From Euborellia annulipes (taxonomy: Eukaryota; Arthropoda; Insecta; Dermaptera; Anisolabididae), in contig JAKCPI010015451.1 in NCBI GenBank assembly GCA_023213315.1, positions 1 through 64,000 on the forward strand: 64,000 nt of DNA, given 5' to 3'. The notes beneath the pieces were generated by a model. It was not told the DNA's origin. It saw nothing but the letters and a program-made list of their open reading frames with translations, and made no database searches. This document shows, one piece after another, positions 40,473-52,648 of this stretch; positions within the stretch are counted from its first letter, which is position 1; each line of letters opens with the position of its first letter. The position numbers and the translations under genes were made by a program.

Positions 40473-43042
40473 GCAATGAGAATGCCTATCGATTATTTCT
40501 TCAAATTAATTCATATTTTTTAGGTGTAAAAGCAGTAGGTTGAAAATCAATGTCTGTTTCTTTAGATGTCTTAATTTATAATTAAATTCATTTAAGTAAT
40601 TTACAACAGCAGGAGAGCATAGATAAAATTACATTTATCAAAATCATCTCTTTTTTTCAGATAACTAGTGGCTAAGAAGCGTAGAGGTCCGGACGCATTC
40701 TTGAAAGGAATTTTATGTTTATGAACTCATTAGCACAAATAGGTAATCTGGAAATAAATCAATTGTTTGTATGATGGCCAGCCGAAACCAACAAGTTAGA
40801 TAGAAATAAAAAAGAGAATATTTAGGCCTCTTATTTTCAACTTACTACTTTTAAAGTTTAAAAATATGAATGAATTTGAATAAATATTCGATGTTCATTT
40901 TCTTTAATTGCAAAAAACTGAAAGGATTTTCTTGATGGATTTAGATTTTTTCAAAGAAGGTTTAGGAAGAAACAAATTGATATCTTTTTGGTTAGAAATT
41001 AAGTAAAGCAAAATTTACATAAATGATTTGGGGCCCTTAAAATTGGAATTGAAAAATGGTTAAATGAGCTAAATAAAAGTAATTAATGAAATTAGCTTTC
41101 TAGGCCTTAAGTTTAGGTGTGAAGATTGTAATAGTAGTAGTAGTAGTATTCTCTCTTTATATATATAGAAGAGATTTATTTATTATTTCCATAAGACATT
41201 CAGTCAGGGAAAGATAAGAGAAAAACTTTCTATTGTTAATATTAAAAAATAACTTTAAGGGCAATATGCAAACATGGATATAATTTTATCCAAGCAATCC
41301 TCTGGGGCTGTATTTTTGTATTAATTAATATATTAGCACTCAAAAAAAGAGAATTTGTCAAGTATTCATGTGTTATATTCTTGTTTTGTAAATATTTAAA
41401 AAGTACTTATTATTTTTCTACCGTTTTAACAAACATTTGTCTGAGCTGAGAATAAAGGCCCTTTACCTGTTTCGGTTCAATGGCCTGAGCAGGAAAATAA
41501 GTTGGAAGGCAAATTTTGAAATATTATCAAAACAAAGAGGCAATATTCTTAACACAATTTTAAGAACGAATTATTACTTATTTGACAAATTATTTTTGGT
41601 GCAATTTTTTTTTTTAGCTCAATCTGAAATATTTCAATTTTTATTTTTTAAATATAATTAAAAGACATTTATCTAATAATGTTTCAATAACAAATAAAAT
41701 CGTGAGTCTCTTCAAAGCACAGCTGTTATTATAATTTATAAGCAAGCAAGCAATTACAATAATATATATATATATATATATATGAATAACTTTTCAGGTG
41801 AAACCAAATTTTTAATGAAACTTCTATTTATTACAGATAAATTATATTAAAAAGGGAAATATTTAGATAAATGAAATGTATAAAATCCGTACTTCTAACA
41901 TTTCAAGAAATAATTAATTCAAATTAATTCATTTTTATTTTGATTAAAAAAGAGATTGCTTGACATTTCACATAAATGAATTTACTCCGATTTGGCTAAA
42001 TTTTTATCTAATAAAGGATAAGTGTCTTTAAAAAGTCAATTTGAAGCTGATATAAATTATTCATAGATATATATATATAGGTATATATATAATTAGGCTT
42101 TTTGATATTATCAATCAAAATAGGCCAGGATTTGATGAATTAGTTTTGAGGATTATTTCTATAGGCTCTTATTTTAATTTAATAAAAATTAAAAATTTAA
42201 ATTAATATTAATAAATAGGCTAAATATTGCACAAGTCTGTTGGAGTTGATATTATGTCAAAAAGGGAATTTGACTGTTATATATTTAAAAAAAGTACTGT
42301 AAACCAACTAATTAGTTATTTTAATCACGTAATTTAATAAATTTTAATTGGAAAAGATTTGTTTAAGATGGAAAGAAATGTGTGAGTTGAGAAAAGAAGA
42401 ATCAATCACTGATTATAAATTAAAATTAGGTCAATTGAATAGGAAAGAGAAGGAATTAAATATTAAGAAATATAATTATAAATTCTCCCTGGACTCTATT
42501 TTGAAATATTTCTAATTTTTCCCATTTACTATCATTTAATTTAATAAATTCTAATCTAAGATTTTTAGTTGGGAATAAATATGTGAGTTGGGAAACTGAC
42601 AGTCAGTGGTTATAAATTCCTTTAAACAATACTCTATGACCGACAGGTCTTATTTATTATTTGTTTAATGTAAAATTATGAAAAAAATTTAAATATTAGC
42701 ACGGTTTAATAGTAAAAATAAGGAATATTTGTAATTTGAAGAGATTACCTCTGATTCAAATGTCACAACATACACATAAAAACACAAACACAATGATAAA
42801 AATATATTATTTAAATCAATTTAAATACCCGTACAAGTCCCGTAGTAGCAAATAGAAGGAATTTTTGGAAAAATTTATCATTAAAGACATTACATTTAAT
42901 TCACATGTGACATGACATCAAAACAAAAGAACCAAGGTTAGTTATGATTAAAATAAATAATTACATACCTGCGAAAGATGATTTTTAAGCTGAATCACAT
43001 TTTAAATAATTAATTATAATTAGAAACAAATTAAATACGAGA

Positions 43043-43559
43043 CGAGACGGGGCAAAAAAAGCGGGATTATGCGAGTTCATGGCGGCAGGCGGTTGGAAAT
43101 GGAAAAACGAAGATGGACAAGTTAAGATCACGCAGACGATAAACTTTCATCTCTTTGCTTTGAAGAAATTCGAATTAGCTTTGCTGTTTGTAAAAATAAT
43201 TATTTTACTACTTATTGTTAATTGTTAAATCCTAATATTAAAAAAAATTCATTTTATAATTTTATTACCAAGAATAATTTTATAATATTCAAAAATAAAA
43301 AAAAAATATTTCTGATTACCAGATTAAAAATCCATCATTTTTATTTTTTTTTTTTTATTTTTAAATAATATAAATTTATTTTTGATAATAAAAATGAAAT
43401 TTTTCTCAATATTTTAAATAGTTATTTTAAAAAGCAAAGTAAGTCAAATTGTCGATAAAAATTGCAAGGTGAGAGTTTATGCTCTGCCAATTCCTATACT
43501 CTTTGCTCTGCCTGCCAATTTTTTTTTTCCCTCCTATTTTATTAATACTTCTCTTTGCT
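43043..43559. other. Central spacer of the palindrome
   Basis: About 517 bp without an inverted counterpart. It starts GC-richer (GACGAGACGGGGCAAAAAAAGCG; GGCGGCAGGCGGTTGG) and becomes AT-rich. CTCTTTGC and TTTGCTCTGCC motifs recur. No gene seen. Confidence 0.8.
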
Positions 43560-44493
43560 CTCGTATTTAATTTGTTCTTAATTATAATAAATTTATTATT
43601 TAAAATGTGATTCAGCTTAAAAATCATCTTTCGCAGGTATGTAATTATTTATTTTAATCATAACTAACCTTGGTTCTTTTGTTTTGATGTCATGTCACAT
43701 GTGAATTAAATGTAATGTCTTTAATGATAAATTTTTCCAAAAATTCCTTCTATTTGCTACTACGGGACTTGTACGGGTATTTAAATTGATTTAAATAATA
43801 TATTTTTATCATTGTGTTTGTGTTTTTATGTGTATGTTGTGACATTTGAATCAGAGGTAATCTCTTCAAATTACAAATATTCCTTATTTTTACTATTAAA
43901 CCGTGCTAATATTTAAATTTTTTTCATAATTTTACATTAAACAAATAATAAATAAGACCTGTGGGTCATAGAGTATTGTTTAAAGGAATTTATAACCACT
44001 GACTGTCAGTTTCCCAACTCACATATTTATTCCCAACTAAAAATCTTAGATTAGAATTTATTAAATTAAATGATAGTAAATGGGAAAAATTAGAAATATT
44101 TCAAAATAGAGTCCAGGGAGAATTTATAATTATATTTCTTAATATTTAATTCCTTCTCTTTCCTATTCAATTGACCTAATTTTAATTTATAATCAGTGAT
44201 TGATTCTTCTTTTCTCAACTCACACATTTCTTTCCATCTTAAACAAATCTTTTCCAATTAAAATTTATTAAATTACGTGATTAAAATAACTAATTATTTG
44301 ATTTGATATACTTTTTTAAATATTTAACAGAAAATTCCTTTTTTGACATAATAATAATTCAAACAGACTTGTGCAATATTATATTAAAAATTAATTTTAA
44401 TTTTTATTAAATAAAAATAAGAGCCTATAGAAATAATCCTCAAAACTAATTTATCAAATCCTGGCCTATTTTGATTGATAATATCAAAAAGTC

Positions 44494-44528
<35 letters not shown>

Positions 44529-45339
44529 ATGAATAATTTATATTAGCTTCAAATTGAATTTTTAAAGACACTCATCCTTTATTAGATAAAAATTTAGCTA
44601 AATCGGAGTAAATTCATTTATGAGAAATGTCAAGCAATCTCTTTTTAATCAAAATAAAAATGAATTAATTTGAATTATTCCTTGAAATGTTAGAAGTAAG
44701 GATTTTATAAGGATTCCATTAACCTAAATATTTCCCTTTTTAAAATAATTTATCTGTAATAATTAGAAGTTTCATTAAAAATTTGATTTCACCTAAAAAG
44801 TTATTCATATACATATATATATATATATATTGTAATTTCTTGCTTGCTTATAAACTTGATATACTTTTTTAAATATTTAACAAAAAATTTCTTTTTTGAC
44901 AATAATAATTCAAACAGACTTGTGCAATATTTTGCCTAATTATATATATATTATATATATGGGCATATCCACGGGCCATACTCGACCACTTTTGAAGTGG
45001 AAAAATTCTCAGACACGTTTTCAATAGGGTATAAAAAGATGACAAAGTTTCAGCAAAATCAAAAATGGTCGGGTTCAAAAGTGGTCGAGTTGGCGTGGAA
45101 TGCCCCATATATATATATATATATTATTTGAATATTTCTTTGAATAATTTATATTAGCTCAAATTGACTATTTAAAGACACTTATCCTTTATTAGTTAAA
45201 AATTTAGCTAAATCGAAGTAAATTCATTTATGTGAAATGTCAAGCAATCTCTTTTTTAATCAAAATTAAAATGAATTAATTTGAATTATTGTTTGTTAGA
45301 AGTTCTTGAAGAAATAATCGATGGGCATTCTCAATGCAA

Positions 45340-45705
45340 ATATATATATATATATATATGCAAAGATAAGTTTTCTCGGGTTAAGTCGCGTGGGGTGCTG
45401 AGATTTACTCGACGTTTCGGCTCTCCTTTTGGAGCCATTTTCAAGAGAGAAGGAAGTTAGGAGGTAATGGTGGAGGGGGTTGTTTACGGGGTCGCAGTCT
45501 TCCTGGTCCCCAGGTCAATTTGGTGGATGACTCAGAGGCGTGGGTTTGTCTCTGAGGAATGGACAGTGGTTGGTTCTGTGTAATCGGGTTTGTGTTTGGT
45601 TTGGGTTGACTTTGGGGCCTCAATCTGCCTACTCCCCAAGTCGGGGTGTTAGCTCTTGGTTCCCGGGGTCTCAACCTGCCTAGTCCCCAGGCCGTGAGCA
45701 ACTAT
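45340..45705. repeat. GACGTTTCGGCTCTCC / GGGGCCTC repeat, right arm only
   Basis: Second copy of the repeat at 22,763-23,460, again preceded by (AT)n and followed by an AT tract; GGGGCCTCAATCTGCCTAC appears at about 45,616 and a related unit at about 45,665. Its absence from the left arm places the insertion after the palindrome formed, or marks a site of rearrangement. Confidence 0.65.
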
Positions 45706-46709
45706 ATATAATAACCTAACTATATATATTTATTTATTTATTTTTATAAACTAAATATGAACCAAATAAAAATAAAATGGCCTGGTAGAAAAGAGAATAA
45801 TGAAAATAATTTTAAAAATGAGCAGCTAACATGATTATATATATATATATATATATATAATTCACTAATCTCCATCTGTCTGTCAAGCATGCTCTGTATG
45901 ACCACCCTTTCCCTTAATTTCGAAATTTGCACGCCTTTATGGAGAGTCCAGGGGTAATTTATAATTATATTTCTTAAGAAGCCAGAACTGTATGTCTATG
46001 ATAATTGTCTGGAACTATGTGTCTAAGGCTAGTTTAAAAGGCGGCGGCGCGGGCTTGTTTATTGTAAATGCATGCAATGAAAAAGGATTTCTTGACATTT
46101 CGACAAATAGGTTTTATTTCTTTTTAATTGAATGAATGTAGTAAAAAATAAAAGTTGATTTTGAGCATTCATTCAATTATACGATTCGTCTTTTTGGAAA
46201 CCCCTATTTGATTTGATTTGTCCCCTCTATTGGCCTACCTTATGAGCTTAGCATGAAATTTATAATTGAGGGTAGATGTTGGGAATTTTTCCTTGGTAGA
46301 TAGGACAATAAATGAAGAGCTGTCGGGAAAAAGAGGCTCAATCAAATATTGGAAATTTTTCATCAAAAATTGAAACTGCTTTCCCGATAGCTCTTCAAAT
46401 CTAATAAACTGCAATACAACAAAGACAAAATAATTAAATTTTCTACTCTTTACTCCTATCTTTAATAGAATTTCTCAATAATCCTTATAAACTTTTTCCC
46501 AATATTTTTATTTTCTCTTAACTATACTAGGCTATATTCAATAAATACAAGGGCGGTATTGCAACTTCTATGTCTATTTAATTTTCTTTGTTAGATTTTT
46601 ACTTCAAATATTATATTTCATTTGAACATCACACAAACACAGATACCTTTCTTACATAGTCACAAATATGTAAATATTTTCCTAAAAGCTTTGATTTTTG
46701 TTCTTGCAG

Positions 46710-46812
46710 ATCCAGAACGACTCTCTCTCCCTACCTGGATAACTTTTGTCCGTTGGTCAGAACCGGCTGAGGCAGAGAAGCCAGTCCATTTAACTCCACA
46801 GTCTCGCCACAG
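46710..46812 (+). pseudogene. Right-arm copy of candidate exon 1
   Basis: Same splice-flanked 103-bp exon as 39,520-39,622, plus strand. The exon itself is intact, but exon 2 of this copy (from about 47,015) is disrupted, so the right-arm gene copy is probably dead. Confidence 0.35.
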
Positions 46813-49800
46813 GTCAGTTTTAAATCCATAATATCTTCTTTTGGTGAATAGAATTTAAAATTTTTCTGATTGAAATTGATTTTTAAATTAAATATATGCT
46901 GATATATTGCAATATAGTTACAATAGAGATTTCAGCTTCACAGATAGATATAAAATCAATAAAAGAATTAAAGAATTTTAAACAAACTAATGTAAAATTT
47001 TGTTTTATTTACAGAGTGGACAGCGCAGCGGGGATTGATCATTTTCCCCTAAATTGATCAAATTATTTATTACACGTAGCAAAGAACAAAAAGAATTTCG
47101 CTTTTTCTTCTGCTTTATTAAAAGGTTCTCGATTCTGACTTTTTAAATGGCTATGCAATCGAAATAAAGGCCAATTATCAAAGGCTACAAGTGCAGTTAA
47201 GTAAGTAACATATGAAATTTAACATTTATATATATATAATTATTATAATTCCTAAAAATGACTATATTTTTTTTCATCACAGTTTGAAGAGGCGTCATCT
47301 GAAGAATCGGTCATCGGGGGTGTCTTCTGCCTTCAGAGGGAGGGAGTGCGAGGACTACACAATTCACTGCGCAGTGTCCACGAGTCCTTCGAGGCAGCTT
47401 CGAGGCTACTCCCGGATTTAAGGGCCTGTATACACATTTAGCATAAGCGCAGAGTAAGCTAGCTAGGAGATTGTCAAAATTGTGTATTATTTTTTTAATA
47501 ATTCGGCCTAAATGTCTATTTTAGTTAGATTGCAGGATTATTTAGGATGTTATTTCTCTAATCTTTTCAGGATTCTTTTTCAGATTCAAGAGAGGGATGG
47601 TAATGGAAGTACAGCAGCTAAATAATTGTAAGTAGGGTTTATTTTTAAGTGATTTCAACGGAATGGAGCCGTCCCTCTCTCACCGGGGGAACCATCCAAC
47701 ATCTTCTATGAGACGTTTCAAATGTTTTAGAGCTTAGCTATTAGCATATTAATTAGGCAAAAGGATTGTGTGTATTTGGGGTTCTATCTCTCTATTTTTT
47801 ATTTCTTCCTCTTCTTACTTTTAAGTTTATTTAATTTTAAGCTATTTAAATACACACAATTCTTTATAAATAGGACATAGAATAGTTATTTAGAAGGGCG
47901 AATAAATAAAAATCTCTGCGCTTATGCATGCATGTTTTTATTTTAAGGGGTTTAGGCCTTCAAAGGGTTCTCTGACGTTCTCTTGGATTGAGGTGAATTG
48001 TGAATTGGCATCTCACCCTGGCATAGGCGTCGTTCGTTGTTTGTTTCTCTCCCCCAATAGGTTTGCGATATTCAGGAATATCGCATAATTAGGCAGGGAC
48101 TCCCAGGAGAGTGTCATTTCACTTTTGACCAATTTCCAAGAGAACTAAGAGAATTCATTCCTCTATCCATCGCTTCGTATTTGTGAGAGAAAGAAATTTT
48201 TCTTCTTTCTCTGGAGCCCTCTGGAAGTCTCTGCTGACGATTTGGGCTGGTTGTTTCAGTAACGAATGAGTTTAATGTCTTCAAATGTTAGGAGTTCTGG
48301 TTAGGATGTGTCGTTAGCTATTAGGGTTCTTTTTTTTCAGCAGGCATTTGAAACAACGCCATTCTTTTACTGAGATGAGCAACCAAACCAACTCTTAAGT
48401 ATGGTACTTCTCGGGCTTCCTTCCTAACTCCGGTCTCCATTTGATCAATTAATTCTGCTCTTTAGCTCGCTATTATTTATTGATTAGGTAGGTGGGCAGA
48501 AATTAATTGATCTACTACTGAATAACCACCCTGTAGGTTCTTTCTTTCTTTTCCTCTTCAACTTTCCTTGGGGTTTTGGGGCGCGTTTTCCCGATTCGTT
48601 CCGATTTATATATGAAATGAAAGCTCACCTGCTTTCTCGGGAGTGTTTCGCGTTTCGCGTTCGTCTCAAGAAAGAAGAGGATCGACACTGAAGAGTTAGA
48701 TGGCCATCTGAGCCAAAGAGGGATGGACTTGTTAGACATCAAGACATCGTTGGGCGCAAAGAAGCAGTCACATGGTACGTTAATTATCAATATTAATAGA
48801 ATGCATTGATTTCTTTAATGAATAAGCAGATGTATTAATATTTCTTTTCTCTTTTGTTTTAGTTGTTAGGCGAGGACAGAAGAAGAAGACTCATATTAAT
48901 TATATATTAAAAAGATATTTCATTCGGCGGGCTTCGCGCCGAAAATTAATAACTCAAAGATTTATAGGAATTTCGGGATGAAAATAATTTTCCTGTAATC
49001 CCTAGAAGGTCCTCTTTAAGCATAACAAATTTCGTTTCAAAATTCCAACGGGAAGTTGCACAAATAGAGCATGAGACACAGACGAGAGACGGACATTATC
49101 GAATTATATAAATAGATTATTTTTCTATTAGATTGATGCCGTCACTAAAAAGACAACATCCCAATGAATATTGAAGGCATTTAGAATAAACCAATTTTCG
49201 AGAAGAAAAGAATTCCTTGCGAATTTACATTTATTGATGTAAGTGATTAAAAAAAAAATTCACTAATAGAAATAAAAGACATTTTGTCATTAAATTTGGT
49301 CCATTTTAATTTACTAATTGATAGTAGTGACCGAAATTTTGTTCTTTTTTGTAAACAAACTTAAACAAAGGATTCTTTTTTGACTCTGCCTCGGGGCTGT
49401 TGAATCCGAATATTTTTCTTGAAATACTTGGAGCTGGAGCAATTAATTAAAATTAGAAATTCATGGTTGAAGTAACCCCGGTAACGGGGATTTATATCCA
49501 CGTGACCTCCTTTGTCTGCGATATGAATAAAACAATTTTGAGCCGAAAAAGAATCCGTTTCTTCATCTTCTGATTTCTCTACACCTTTTTGGAATTTTTA
49601 GACTATCAATTAGTACTAAAGCAAAATTTCTTTTATTTCGTAGAATAAGAAACTTAAAAGTCTACACTATTTAATTAAAAAAAATTCTCTATTCTTTATC
49701 TTGTTAGCGGCTTTGAAAGATCTACGTAGAATCTCAATTGCATTTCACTGTCCAAGTTTTAACAAATCAAGATTAATATTAATATCATCTTGACCGAAAG

Positions 49801-50444
49801 AAGAAATGCTCAGCTTTTTCCAATCCACTTATAACAAGGCATCAATTTAAATTGCAGATTGTCTTCAATCGCCATCGTTGACAAATAAAATTTCGTCGCA
49901 AATTTTATCCTATGCTCTACAAGAAATGAAGAATTTAATTTTTTCTTCATTTTGGGGTGCAGGGAAGGAACCTCTACGTGGTGCTCCCCAGAAACGTTGT
50001 CAAAAGGAAAACACGGCTAATCCTTCCGGAGTATTGAAGCTAAAACAAGAAGAATTCTTTACTTGATGCAAATCAACTGATAAAAGAAGATTATATATAT
50101 TCTTGAACATCTCAATCCCCTGAATACCAAGCTTATCGGTTCTCGTTATCAATAGACTAAACTTGTCGTGGTCGATTTCAAATATTAGCAAAGCAGGGAC
50201 CTAAACAAAGGGCTTAAAGAGGGGTGAAGGAGAGTGCTGAGCGGATCCAAAACTCACTCTCGCCCTTTTCAACAAAATCTTTGTAAAAAAAACAACTTTC
50301 ATTTTGATCATTTTTTCATTTAACATCAAATAAATAAAATATTGAAATCAATTGCAACTCAAAATACTACATTTTTGTATAATTATTATATGTTTACACT
50401 CTTAAAGATTATTCTATACAAATTGCACATTATATTTTAAATAT

Positions 50445-50536
50445 AAAAATCTGGTGTGACTGGCGCACAGCACACAACTTTCTCTTACCCTTCGGTAAGA
50501 GAAAGTTGTGCACCGAGCTGGTTACAGCAGATTTTT
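50445..50536. repeat. Hairpin at the outer end of the right arm
   Basis: Inverted counterpart of the hairpin at 34,461-34,552, with the same ACTTTCTCTTACC...GGTAAGAGAAAGT stem. Confidence 0.75.
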
Positions 50537-50667
50537 TGTGTCGAGTTATATTTAGTTTCCCATAGCCCCTTAGTTTCAAACTTGACCATGCGATATACGG
50601 TAGATGGTTCTGAGCTACGAATGCTTCCACATCAGTAAACTTCATACAATTTTCACGAAAAATTTCA

Positions 50668-51240
50668 CGGATATACTTTTTAATGCGGCATCAAAAAAAT
50701 AGTTCATTTATAAATTTTAATCAAAATCGTTGCGGCGAATTTTTAGAAACTCTCAAAAAATTGAATAAGTTCATCAGTAAAGTACTAGTATTTTTTGGCC
50801 GATTTTGTTAAAAGCTTATTTTCACCTCTTCGGGGGTGGGTGTTTAACTTCAATATAAAATTTCAACCTCGTAGCTCATTTCCTTATGATTAAATGTCTT
50901 ACACACACATACAGACTAATTTGCGGAACCCACTATTTTGGACTCAGGGGACCTCAAAACATGTATATCCATCAAAATCTGGACATCCAATTTTTAACAT
51001 GATCGCAATACTTTCTCTCTCTATATATTTCATATATAGAGTAAGAGAAAATATAAACAAAGAAATATTCTTGTATTATGACTGTCCACTCAGCATACAA
51101 CTTTTTATTAAATTCGATAATCGAAAGTTGCGTGATCCACCAAGGGCCGGCCCGGAGGGGGGTTAGGGGGCCCCCCCCCAAAATTTTTTTTTAACCCCCC
51201 CCCCCCCCCCCCCCCATAAAATAAAAAAATATATAAAATT
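50668..51240 (-). repeat. Rep1 copy continuing outside the palindrome, then C/G runs
   Basis: Contains 'AAGTACTAGTATTTTTTGGCC' in Rep1 order and the CTCAGGGGACCTCAAAAC block. It is followed at 51,136-51,215 by a GGCCGGCCC / poly-C stretch, probably one end of a hAT-like element. Confidence 0.5.
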
Positions 51241-51455
51241 GGAAAAAGGCTTGTGCCAACGCACTTCATGAAATTTGTATATATAATGATGAAAGTTCCA
51301 ACTTTTATAATAGCAAGCTGGAAGCATACTTAACCATAAATTATTGTAAATAAATTTTTTTACAAAACACCATTAGAAGATTTCTAGTTATTATTAGGAA
51401 ATATTTTTATAATAAATTTATAACATACAAATTATATAAATAATGGAATTTTACA

Positions 51456-51775
51456 TTAATTAACATAATAAATACATTGTAAAAGTAAAATAGATTGGTT
51501 ATTTATATTAAACTGATATTTTTTGAAATTTTTGGCTATCTTGTGATCCAGTTGTATGTAGGCTGCCTCTTTGAATTTCCTCTTTACATCATTATTTTCA
51601 AGGCAAATCATTTTCGTCCCCTCATAATCCCTAACATGATGGTTGTCTAAACTATGTATAGTCAAGGCTGTTGTGTGTGATCGAAGAAAAATGCTCCTTG
51701 AGAACGGATTTTTAAATGTCTTTTTGTTTTGCCAATATAAAGATAGGGCACTTTTTCAGATTTGCTTTTTTTTTT
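51456..51775 (-). pseudogene. Penelope-like GIY-YIG endonuclease remnant
   Basis: Minus-strand frames encode SKSEKVPYLYIGKTKRHLKIR (the GIY-YIG core as LYIGKTK) and, after a frame change, TIHSLDNHHVRDYEGTKMICLENNDVKRKFKEAAYIQL, the expected H...H...E.N...R...EA.YI continuation. GIY-YIG domains follow the reverse transcriptase in Penelope-like elements. No reverse transcriptase is seen, so this is a 3' fragment. Confidence 0.65.
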
Positions 51776-52015
51776 TAAAGTCATTTCGGCATTTGACTTT
51801 ATACATTTATTATGTAAATTTATTAAATTCAATGTATCGATGGCTTCCGGCGGGCGTTCAACGGTCTTGTTTTTCGGGGGCCACCTATCCCGATTTTCAG
51901 CACCGCTTGGCGTTGCTTAACAACGTCGATCTTGGCAGTTTTGCATTATTGACATTATATTTTGTAAACAAGCCCTTTTTGGGCCAACATGTTCTTTTTT
52001 GCCTTGTTAGAGAAA

Positions 52016-52270
52016 ATGGAATATACAAAAAAAATATGTCAAAAATGCAAATCTGAAAAAATGCCCTATCTTTATATTGGCAAAACAAAAAAACCCGTGT
52101 CAAAGAGCATTTTTCTTTGATCACTCACAAGCGCATGACAACAGCCTTGACTATACATTGTTTAGACAACAATCATGAGGGGACAAACATTGTTTGCCTG
52201 GAAAATAATGAAAATTCAAAGAGGCAGCTGCTACATACAACTGGATCACAAGATAGCCATAAATTTCAAA
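52016..52270 (+). pseudogene. Penelope-like GIY-YIG endonuclease remnant, opposite orientation
   Basis: Plus strand: EYTKKICQKCKSEKMPYLYIGKTKKPV, a stop, then in another frame EHFSLITHKRMTTALTIHCLDNNHEGTNIVCLENNENSKRQ. The zinc-like CxxC before the GIY-YIG core is typical of animal Penelope-like elements. It lies head to head with the copy at 51,456-51,775, separated by a GC-richer 240-bp spacer. Confidence 0.65.
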
Positions 52271-52337
52271 GCTGATACTGATTATCTGTCGGATCTGTTT
52301 TTATTTCTATCTTGGCTTTGAAGTCCAAGAGCTTCTT

Positions 52338-52607
52338 CTGATATACACATACAAACACAAGCACCAACAAATTGTTCTCTCTTTGATTATAATCTTAAAG
52401 TATTTGATTAAGAATGAAATTTATTAAAAATAACAGTATGATGTTAGAATAATGTACAGAATCCATTAATCTTCTCATTGTTTTGTTTTGACACGAAATC
52501 AGTGATCCGTAGTGAAATATTATTAAAAAAAAAAACAACAACAACAACTTGTGTGATTGGATAGAATGATTGAGTGAATATTTGACAACATCACAATTCT
52601 TTAACAT
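52338..52607 (-). pseudogene. Ionotropic receptor fragment
   Basis: Minus strand encodes RRLMDSVHYSNIILLF, matching RRLKNSLQYSNIILLF of the intact paralogues, followed by sequence matching their FEGYNQRENNLLV region with lesions (e.g. 'CAAATTGTTCTCTCTTTGA' shared at DNA level). Only the N-terminal part remains, immediately downstream of IR copy A. Confidence 0.65.
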
Positions 52608-52648
52608 ACATAAGGCAAATTAAGATATTTTCAATTCCAATCTAAAAA

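Larger units (their letters stand above)
34330..43042. repeat. Left arm of a 16-kb palindrome
   Basis: From TGAAATTTTTCGTGAAAATTG at 34,330 to ...AAATTAAATACGAG at about 43,042 the sequence recurs in reverse complement at 43,560-50,667. Long stretches are near-identical, with sparse substitutions and homopolymer length differences. Differences of structure: 36,256-37,590 and about 40,520-41,735 are present only here. The outer end carries a ~90-bp hairpin at 34,461-34,552. Confidence 0.9.
43560..50667. repeat. Right arm of the 16-kb palindrome
   Basis: Reverse complement of 34,330-43,042 with three structural differences: the 1,335-bp segment is missing (junction 48,730/48,731); about 44,305-44,400 is partly repeated at 44,858-44,950; and the repeat at 45,340-45,705 is present only here, replacing left-arm sequence of about 1.2 kb. 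Confidence 0.9.
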
